Shown: piece after piece, positions 1 to 5,768 of the stretch
How the letters are laid out: every line of letters begins with the position of its first letter
Position numbering within the stretch: the stretch's first letter is position 1
Source: CAZGCA01 sp964524145
GTDB lineage: Bacteria; Hydrogenedentota; CAZGCA01
Direction of reading: 5' to 3'
DNA length: 18,645 bases
Assembly (NCBI GenBank): GCA_964524145.1
Contig: CAZGCA010000104.1
Location: 1-18,645, forward strand
Program-made: the position numbers and the translations under genes
Notes under the pieces: model-generated
What the model was told of the DNA's origin: nothing
What the model saw: the letters and a program-made list of their open reading frames with translations, nothing else
Database searches by the model: none

Positions 1-1
1 G

Positions 2-556
2 TCCAACGAAACCGGCCAAGTGCGAATGGTTCCCGTTGATTTTTGCCATGCGCCCGGCTTGCCGCGCGAGGCGGTGATGGACGCCAACCCGTGGACGTAC
101 CGGGCCATGGCGGCCGAGATGCGGCGTGAGGACCGAACCGAGTCTCCGGGCGATCCTGCGACTGACGCGGTGAGCGACCCACGCAACTACCTCTACTGCG
201 ACCTGTCGTTTGTTGGACTCGGTCGTAGACAGGCTGTCGTCGAGGTGCGGACCCGTGACGGCGCTTCGTTTCTCTCGAACCACGGCCAGCCCGGCGGCGC
301 GGTTACGGCCGGGGTCGCCAGAGACTCGTGGTCGCGTGCCGCCGTCGAGCTGCCGGTGGGTACCGGGCCGGACGATATCGAACGCGTCGACGTAAAGCTG
401 CTCCCCGGGAACGGGGCAGATGCAGCCGGTCAAACGCAGCTTACCGGCGCGCGATGTTTACTGCTCGGGAGCGATTACGTGCCGCAGCCCGCGCTGGCTA
501 CCGTCACCGAGAGACGGGCGATACCTCCTGCCGGGCTGGTAGTCTACGAGAGATAG
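2..556 (+). CDS. 3' end of an unidentified gene (5' truncated by window edge)
   Basis: The reading frame is open from base 2 to the TAG at 554-556, giving 184 residues with no stop before the window edge, so the true start lies upstream. The GTG at 20 and ATG at 26 are in frame but have no convincing ribosome binding site and are probably internal. I do not recognise a family. An early stretch (NPWTYRAMAAEMRRE, about residues 29-43) looks helical. It is followed by segments rich in beta-type alternation (AVVEVRTRDG, IERVDVKLLPG), which could be a C-terminal beta-sandwich. No membrane segment or sorting tail is present at the C-terminus. A small hairpin follows about 120 bases downstream. Coding status is supported by length and by GC-rich third positions like those of the neighbours; function is unknown. 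Confidence 0.6.
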   Translation, partial: SNETGQVRMVPVDFCHAPGLPREAVMDANPWTYRAMAAEMRREDRTESPGDPATDAVSDPRNYLYCDLSFVGLGRRQAVVEVRTRDGASFLSNHGQPGGAVTAGVARDSWSRAAVELPVGTGPDDIERVDVKLLPGNGADAAGQTQLTGARCLLLGSDYVPQPALATVTERRAIPPAGLVVYER

Positions 557-793
557 AGCCGGGCCAGCCATCCTCACGTGCTGAAACCCTCTCCCTCGCG
601 ACCGGTGTCCATGAGTTTCGCGGACATGACCGATGTTTCCGTCGCCCACTGCGCAGGCTTGAGAACCGCTCGATCACCCTGGAATAGGGTGACGGACGTG
701 TGGTTCCTGGGCACGATGCCCACGCCGTAGCTCCCTTCCTCCAGACTCCGGACTACAGACTATCTCCTCCAGTCTGCCCGCCAAAAAGAGTCC
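557..793. other. Gene-free interval after the first gene
   Basis: No ORF here has a credible start, ribosome binding site or recognisable product. Two small hairpins are visible (674-692 and 756-776), which could help end transcription of the upstream gene. Otherwise nothing was recognised before the promoter that starts at 794. Confidence 0.5.
674..692. terminator. Possible weak hairpin terminator
   Basis: Arms TCACCCT (674-680) and AGGGTGA (686-692) form a perfect 7-bp stem with a 5-base loop, about 120 bases after the stop at 556. No run of T follows on either strand, so it is not a textbook intrinsic terminator. A second hairpin, CAGACT/AGTCTG, lies at 756-776. Confidence 0.25.
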
Positions 794-823
794 TTGACAT
801 AACTCGACGTGCAAGTCTATTAT
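794..823 (+). promoter_or_regulatory. Sigma70-type promoter for the surface-protein gene
   Basis: A perfect -35 box TTGACA (794-799) is followed after 18 bases by TATTAT (818-823), five of six matches to the -10 consensus. Transcription would start near 830, leaving a leader of roughly 230 bases before the ATG at 1058. The leader contains a CCGCGG-(7)-CCGCGG hairpin at 1017-1035, just before the ribosome binding site. Confidence 0.75.
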
Positions 824-1016
824 TGCAGATAGGGAGCGTAAGAGGAGACGTTGTATCTTCTCAAGAAAAGGGCGGGAGGATGTTATCGTCTACCAACTGG
901 TAGATTTGTAGCGTTCCACGATTCTAAAGGGGGTGATGCGTCACTCTGATTGGCCTGTAATCCTTTTTCCCATTGGTCGTGTGGTGTAGCAGCGCGGGAG
1001 GAATCAGTTTCTCGAA

Positions 1017-1035
1017 CCGCGGTAGCGTGCCGCGG
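1017..1035 (+). promoter_or_regulatory. Leader hairpin next to ribosome binding site
   Basis: CCGCGG (1017-1022) and CCGCGG (1030-1035) can pair with a 7-base loop. The stem ends about 10 bases before the AAGGAGG ribosome binding site of the gene starting at 1058, so it could influence translation start or mRNA stability. The function is inferred; only the symmetry is seen. Confidence 0.3.
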
Positions 1036-1057
1036 GCAACAAGAAGGAGGAGCAGCA

Positions 1058-3853
1058 ATGAAGTATCATAGGTTCGTACCGCTGTGCGTAGTTGCGATGT
1101 TGTGTGTGGCAAGTGCGTCATGGGGACAGGATGTCGCTCCCGGAAACGACCTTTTCCGGACGACGCAACCGGTAGCGATAGATTTCGGCGGCGGTGCAGG
1201 GCAAATGCCACCCGTTCCGGCTGACTTCTTTGGGCCGGGCTCGGACCCGTTCGACGGGATAATAGCATGCCAGAGCAACCCGCCTCCTCTGCCCGAGGTG
1301 ATCGGATGCGGGGGGTATCTCGGATCGGCGGATACCGTGTGGGAACGAACCGACACGGCCACGCTTGACGGTCCGGGTTCGTCCGACATCGTGGACGTCG
1401 AGCTGGTAGCGCTGTCGCTGGTGAGCACTGAACCCATTAGCGTCACATTTGGTGGCGGCATGACCGAGTCCTTCTTTGATGTCTACGTGACGCTCCATTC
1501 GACGGAACCGTCCCCCGGCACCATGACGATCACCAAGACCCACGAGAACGGCGGCACCTTTGACGTGGAGATCGACGTCTATCCCAGGTTTCTCTTCATC
1601 AAGGTTCAAGGTGTTGACGGAGCAGACGAGGTCGAGCTGGAAGATTTCACGACGTACCAGAACTCGTTCATAGCGGTAGACGTGCCGTGGCAATATGACG
1701 CTGCCGGGCTGGCCTGTCCTGATTGCGCGGCGAATTTCGTCCCCGGCTGCAGCGACGACGAGATCGCGCCGTTCAGGTTGGACGGGGACCACTATGACCA
1801 ATGGCTCGAAGCATCGTGCGTGTCCGAGAGCCACGTGCTTCCCGGCTGCGACCTTTACCGTACGATAGAGGATGTTGTGATAAGCTTCGGCGGCGCTGAA
1901 GGAGAGTTCTTGTCGCTCCCGGCGGATTTCTTCGAGCCGGGTTCAGACCCGTTCGACGGGATAATAGCGTTCGAGGGCAGCCCGTTGCTCGGTGATTATG
2001 GTCATGCGGACACCGTTGTGCAACGCAAAGAGGCCGCCGAACTGCCCGAGTCTGACACCGTCGAGATCGAGCTGATAGAGCTGTCGCTCGTGAGTACGGC
2101 ACCGATCGTCGTGACCGGTATGGGACCTCCGTCCGAGTGGGACGTCGAGGTAACACTCAACTCGACAAAACCCTCTCTCGGCTCCATGCAGATCACCAAG
2201 ACGCTCGAAAACGGCGGCATGTTCTCTGCCGAGATCGACGCGTGGCTCACACTTCTCTTCACGCAGGTACTGGGCGGCGGCGAGGCTGCGCTCGACCTCA
2301 CATTCTCCGTCGAACTGCGGGCTGAAGATGTGCCGTGGGAGTATGATATCCCCCTGTGGTTCGATTGTCCTGACTGCGGGTCCAATTTCGCGCCCGGCAG
2401 CAGCGACGGCGAGATACTCCCGTTCACGTGGGAAAGCGACTACTACGACCAGACCGTCGAGTTCGAGTGCCCGAACGAGCCGGGGATAAAGTTTTCGGTC
2501 CACGACGAGCCTCTGGGTACGCTTGCAACAATCGGTATGCCGGGCACCGACGTCAACGTGAACGCCACGACACGTTTGCCGTCGCTCGAAGCTGACATTT
2601 ACGAGGGTGCCTACGGCACCAACTGGATCGTTATTCTGAAAGAGAAGCTCGGTCTGCTGACGAACGACGATATCGATGCGTTGAGCATCATAGACGCTGG
2701 CACCCCGCCCGGCCTTGATATCGTTATCGATCCAGGCTATTTCATCAACACCTACTGGCACTTCTCGGTGGACCCCAGCTCGGTCGGCGTGCCGGGGGGC
2801 GCCTCGCCCGATGTGTTTTCGCAAGCAGCGAAGACCGAGGCGGCCGGCGACGTCTTCTTTACGCTCTTCCCCTTGCCCGCGTGGCCACCGCCGCCGCCTC
2901 CGGGCCCGAACATGCTCGCCATAGACGACTGGTGGGTCGGGCTGGACGACACTACCGCACCGGCGCCGGAGGACGACATGGACGCGCTCGACCTCTTTGA
3001 GGATCCAGATTTGCTCGATACGGAGTTCTTGCCGCTTCAGGCGGTGGCCTTCTCTCTGACGCCCGATTCTCCGTCGCTCGCGACGGGACCGCCCGGCCTC
3101 TTTACCCCCGGCACCGTTCTCACAAGCGACGGTGCGGGCGGCTTCATGGTGCGTCTCACCGATGGCTTCTTGGGGATACCCGGAGACGATCTGGACGCGC
3201 TGTTTATTGGCGCGGAGGGTTTCCCGATCTTCTCCGTTGCGCCGGGCAGCGTCAACGGACTGGACGCCGCCGACTTACTGGTGCCTGCCGGGGTTGTAGG
3301 GCCCGGTCCCATAGCGGGCGTGCTGATTCCGGCTGCTGCGCTGGGCTTGGCGGCAGGAGGCGACAACCTCAACGCGCTCGACATACTAGTGGGTGTCGAG
3401 CCATTCATAGTCGATGACACCGATGGGGACGGTATCCCGGACTACTGGGAGGACGAGAACGAGCTCGACCCGGGCAACCCCGACGATGGCGATGATGACG
3501 ACGACGAAGATGGATTGGACAACGAGGACGAGTTCGGCAACGGAACCGACCCGAACGAGGAGGACTCGGACGGCGACGGAATGGGTGACGGGTTCGAGGT
3601 CGACAACGGGTTCGACCCGAACGACGACGACGAGATGGGCGACGACGGGGCCTCCGGGCCGGACGGTACGCCCGACGGAGAGAACGACTGGGACGGCGAC
3701 GGCTACTCGAACTCTCAGGAGGAATCAGGCGGAACCGACCCGCGGGACGCGGAAAGTATTCCCGTTCCCGTGGCAGGCGTCGTTACATTGGTTGTGCTGG
3801 CGCTCGCCGTCTGCGTCATTGCCCTGCGGGGTCGCAGGAAGGAGACCGCGTAA
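1058..3853 (+). CDS. Exported multi-repeat surface protein with TSP3-like calcium region and C-terminal sorting-type tail
   Basis: 931 residues. ATG 1058 is chosen over in-frame starts from 950 because AAGGAGG lies just upstream and a signal peptide begins there (about residues 1-24, ending ASASWGQ). Two homologous domains follow (about 28-254 and 261-471), each with DL(F/Y)RT, (P)ADFF-PGSDPFDGIIA, ITKT-ENGG, a VPW-YD and CPDC--NF-PG-SD-EI-PF signature. Residues about 478-780 carry a second repeat type marked by DDIDAL, DDMDAL, DDLDAL and DNLNAL, alternating with FS--P-S segments. A proline run lies near 608-618. Residues 786-898 are Asp-rich, TSP3-like (DTDGDGIPDYWE, DSDGDGMGDGFE, DWDGDGYSNSQEE). 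The end is IPVPVAG, a hydrophobic helix (about 905-923) and basic RGRRK, a tripartite layout like exosortase-type sorting tails. The protein is probably anchored at or displayed on the cell surface. Its function is unknown; adhesion or structure is inference. Confidence 0.9.
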   Translation: MKYHRFVPLCVVAMLCVASASWGQDVAPGNDLFRTTQPVAIDFGGGAGQMPPVPADFFGPGSDPFDGIIACQSNPPPLPEVIGCGGYLGSADTVWERTDTATLDGPGSSDIVDVELVALSLVSTEPISVTFGGGMTESFFDVYVTLHSTEPSPGTMTITKTHENGGTFDVEIDVYPRFLFIKVQGVDGADEVELEDFTTYQNSFIAVDVPWQYDAAGLACPDCAANFVPGCSDDEIAPFRLDGDHYDQWLEASCVSESHVLPGCDLYRTIEDVVISFGGAEGEFLSLPADFFEPGSDPFDGIIAFEGSPLLGDYGHADTVVQRKEAAELPESDTVEIELIELSLVSTAPIVVTGMGPPSEWDVEVTLNSTKPSLGSMQITKTLENGGMFSAEIDAWLTLLFTQVLGGGEAALDLTFSVELRAEDVPWEYDIPLWFDCPDCGSNFAPGSSDGEILPFTWESDYYDQTVEFECPNEPGIKFSVHDEPLGTLATIGMPGTDVNVNATTRLPSLEADIYEGAYGTNWIVILKEKLGLLTNDDIDALSIIDAGTPPGLDIVIDPGYFINTYWHFSVDPSSVGVPGGASPDVFSQAAKTEAAGDVFFTLFPLPAWPPPPPPGPNMLAIDDWWVGLDDTTAPAPEDDMDALDLFEDPDLLDTEFLPLQAVAFSLTPDSPSLATGPPGLFTPGTVLTSDGAGGFMVRLTDGFLGIPGDDLDALFIGAEGFPIFSVAPGSVNGLDAADLLVPAGVVGPGPIAGVLIPAAALGLAAGGDNLNALDILVGVEPFIVDDTDGDGIPDYWEDENELDPGNPDDGDDDDDEDGLDNEDEFGNGTDPNEEDSDGDGMGDGFEVDNGFDPNDDDEMGDDGASGPDGTPDGENDWDGDGYSNSQEESGGTDPRDAESIPVPVAGVVTLVVLALAVCVIALRGRRKETA

Positions 3854-3895
3854 GACATAACACATAGGCCGGGAACTACGGTCATCGTTGTTGTG

Positions 3896-3917
3896 GGGGC
3901 ACGGCGCGCCGTGCCCC
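3896..3917. repeat. Perfect 22-bp palindrome, likely dispersed intergenic repeat
   Basis: GGGGCACGGCG (3896-3906) is followed immediately by its reverse complement CGCCGTGCCCC (3907-3917). The flanks (TTGTGG before, TACC after) resemble a type of GGGGCACGG/CCGTGCCCC palindrome that I recall as common between genes in environmental bacterial genomes. It lies 43 bases after the surface-protein stop and could fold in the mRNA 3' end, but no T tract follows. Copy number cannot be judged from this window. Confidence 0.55.
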
Positions 3918-4000
3918 TACCTTGTGCCCGCAAAGACGGTGACACCGCCCGCGTTACCGTCGCTCCCGTGGGCCGACTCTCCTCAGGACACAGCTTCTCC

Positions 4001-4040
4001 GTCTTCGCGAGCCCCGCTCGAGCGGGGCGTGGCGATCTCG
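4001..4040. repeat. REP-like palindromic element
   Basis: GCCCCGCTC (4011-4019) and GAGCGGGGC (4020-4028) form a perfect 18-bp palindrome. It is embedded in GTCTTCGCGAG on the left and CGTGGCGATCTC on the right, whose ends can extend the stem with one bulge and one mismatch. The layout GTC-xTxGCGAG-(palindrome)-CGTGGCxATCTC resembles a REP-like family that I recall from many unrelated environmental bacteria. No transposase is nearby. The family assignment is from memory. Confidence 0.5.
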
Positions 4041-4240
4041 TTGCCGGCAAATAAGATTCTTAGTGTCCTTCGCGCGCTCAGTTCGACTGCGAGCACAGAC
4101 CGGATGCGGAGATGCTGCTGTAGTTCCTGATAAGGACAGTGTGTCGATACGGCGCACGTGTTTCTTTCTTTTTCGGGGCGGATTGGGTATGATGGGGCGC
4201 GCGTTTGACTGAGTTCTGTTGGAACGATGGTATCGCGAGG

Positions 4241-5585
4241 ATGTCGATGGAGGAGAACACGGGGACGAGGCCGGAACTAACGTTCTGGCAGAGATGGACG
4301 TACTCGGCAGGCAACTTCGGCTGTTGGGTGCTGCCGCCGATTGTGTCGGGTTGGGTAGTGTATTTCTACACGTCCGAGGCGGGCGGGTTGCCTGCGTTCA
4401 TGCCGACACTCGCGCTGGGCGCGTTTGTCATCCGTCCGGATCTGGTAGCGTCGGTGGCGATGTTCTTCGGCAAGGTGGTCGACTCGTTGGCCAACCCGTT
4501 CGTCGGGTATTTCAGCGACCATGTCGGGACGCGCTGGGGCAGACGCATCCCGATGGTGCGGGCCGTCTCGCTTCCGATGTGCGTGGTCTTCGCGCTGATG
4601 TGGTTCCCTCCTTCGTCAAGCCCGGCGATATCAAACTTCGTCTTTCTCTTCGTCTTGCAGGGGCTGTTCTGGTTTCTCTACACGAGCATGTCGGTCCCGT
4701 ACATATCGCTTCTGCCCGAGGTCGTCGAGTCGAACGAGGAACGGGTCCGCATCTCGGTGATCCAGGGGGTGTTCCAGATAGTGGCGATGATAACGGCACC
4801 GTTGGCCGCGGGCATGCTTGTCGACGCGTACATGCCGCAGAAGGGCGGGTTCGCACTGGCAGGCGTTGCCTTGCCGGACGGGTTCAAGCCGATGGGCATA
4901 CTCGTGGGTCTGCTGGCGTGTGTAAGCTTCTATGTCGGGGTGATGCTCGTGCGCGAACGTCCCAGCCGTCGGGCGGACGACGCGCCGCCCGCGATAGTCT
5001 CGACGTGGATACACTGCTTGAAGAACAAGTCGTTCCTGGCGTACGCGGTCGGCGTCTCGTTCTACCTGATGGCGTTCGACCTGATCAATATGGCGACGCC
5101 GTTCATCTTCCGGTTCGCGGCGGGAGGCACTGAAGAGCACGCAGGGTACGCGATGGCCGGCGTGCTGGTGGTTGCGGTCTTTGCGTTCCCTCTTGCGAGC
5201 TGGATCACGTTGCGTCTCGGCAAACGCACGTTTCTGATAGCTTCGGGCCTCGCCTTCGGCGTGATTATGGGGCTGGTTCCTGTCGTGCTGTTGTTGCCGT
5301 TCGGCACGCCGGCAATGAAACCGTGGTTCCTGATAGGCTTGTACGCGCTGATGGGGCTGCCGGCGTCGGGCCTGGTGATCCTGCCACGGCTCGTCGTTTC
5401 GGACATCATCGACGACGACGAGCAGAGAACCGGCGAGCGGCGTGAAGCGTTGTATTTCGGGATGGAAGGGCTGCTCACCAAGTTCGCGNNNNNNNNNNTT
5501 GGGCCTGCTTGTCGCCGGTCCGGTCACCGGCTTGATAGCCATCTGCGGCGGGCTCGTCACGACAAGGTACCCCATAAGAAAATAG
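4241..5585 (+). CDS. GPH-family sugar:cation symporter (MFS), interrupted by an assembly gap
   Basis: A polytopic inner-membrane transporter of the glycoside-pentoside-hexuronide family. The N-terminus (LTFWQRWTYSAGNFG) and the loop VDSLANPFVGYFSD...RWGRR (D81 to R102) match the MelB/GPH signature; about ten hydrophobic segments precede the gap. Start ATG 4241 is preferred over TTG 4205, which precedes only a non-family extension. The first 416 residues run to 5488, followed by ten Ns (5489-5498). The literal reading frame after the gap gives non-family sequence to 5704. The frame beginning TTG 5499 instead gives LGLLVAGPVTGLIAICGGL and then TTRYPIRK, ending at TAG 5583-5585, a typical GPH C-terminus. 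The ten Ns therefore do not represent the true gap length; some tens of residues are probably missing. The position equivalent to MelB Asp59 is Asn85. It probably imports sugars released by the downstream enzymes. Confidence 0.85.
5489..5498. other. Assembly gap (10 Ns) inside the transporter gene
   Basis: Ten consecutive N characters. Sequence on both sides encodes the same transporter but in different frames, so ten is a placeholder and the real gap is probably a multiple of three, consistent with an intact gene. Confidence 0.95.
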
Positions 5586-5678
5586 CCGCAGTTTGCGCGA
5601 ACGAGAGCTCGCGCGCTTCGAAGCCGCGTTTCCTCAGGCATTCCGGCGTACCGAACGATTCCTATGACGAATCCAGTG

Positions 5679-5707
5679 TTGACAACGGCTATCGCTCGGC
5701 CTAGAAT
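5679..5707 (+). promoter_or_regulatory. Strong sigma70-type promoter for the first propeller/toroid gene
   Basis: TTGACA (5679-5684), a 17-base spacer and TAGAAT (5702-5707): a perfect -35, ideal spacing and five of six -10 matches. The expected start is near 5714, giving a leader of about 55 bases. It includes a CTCGCG-(5)-CGCGAG hairpin at 5721-5737 and a GGGAGAAAGG ribosome binding region at 5749-5758. The promoter lies just after the true end of the transporter gene at 5585. Confidence 0.8.
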
Positions 5708-5720
5708 GACGATGAACAGG

Positions 5721-5737
5721 CTCGCGGTTGTCGCGAG
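5721..5737 (+). promoter_or_regulatory. Leader hairpin of the propeller/toroid gene
   Basis: CTCGCG (5721-5726) and CGCGAG (5732-5737) pair perfectly around a 5-base loop, a few bases after the predicted transcription start. A 5' hairpin of this kind could stabilise the mRNA. The role is inferred. Confidence 0.3.
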
Positions 5738-5768
5738 CGGGTCCATATGGGAGAAAGGTACGATAGCC

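Noticed and set aside
880..903. Seven-codon leader peptide (MLSSTNW) after a GGGAGG
   Set aside because: GGGAGG directly abuts the ATG with no spacing, so initiation would be poor, and the codons show no attenuation-type residue run.
1943..2824. 293-codon minus-strand open frame
   Set aside because: It lies wholly inside the surface-protein gene, has no ribosome binding site or recognisable product, and its composition is that of an antisense shadow.
3480..3760. Repeated GAC-rich DNA as a CRISPR or microsatellite
   Set aside because: The periodicity follows codons for TSP3-like Asp-rich motifs in frame; there are no conserved direct repeats with unique spacers.
3414..3860. 148-codon Thr/Arg-rich frame overlapping the acidic repeats
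   Set aside because: It is a frame-shifted reading of the Asp-rich GAC/GAT repeats in the real gene; low complexity is expected there.
4165..4193. Possible promoter before the transporter (TATGAT at 4188-4193)
   Set aside because: The -10 is reasonable, but the region 17 bases upstream (TTTCTT) barely matches a -35 box.
5586..5704. C-terminal extension of the transporter to 5704
   Set aside because: It exists only because the ten Ns shift the frame. The other frame restores family sequence and stops at 5585, and the extension overlaps a consensus promoter.
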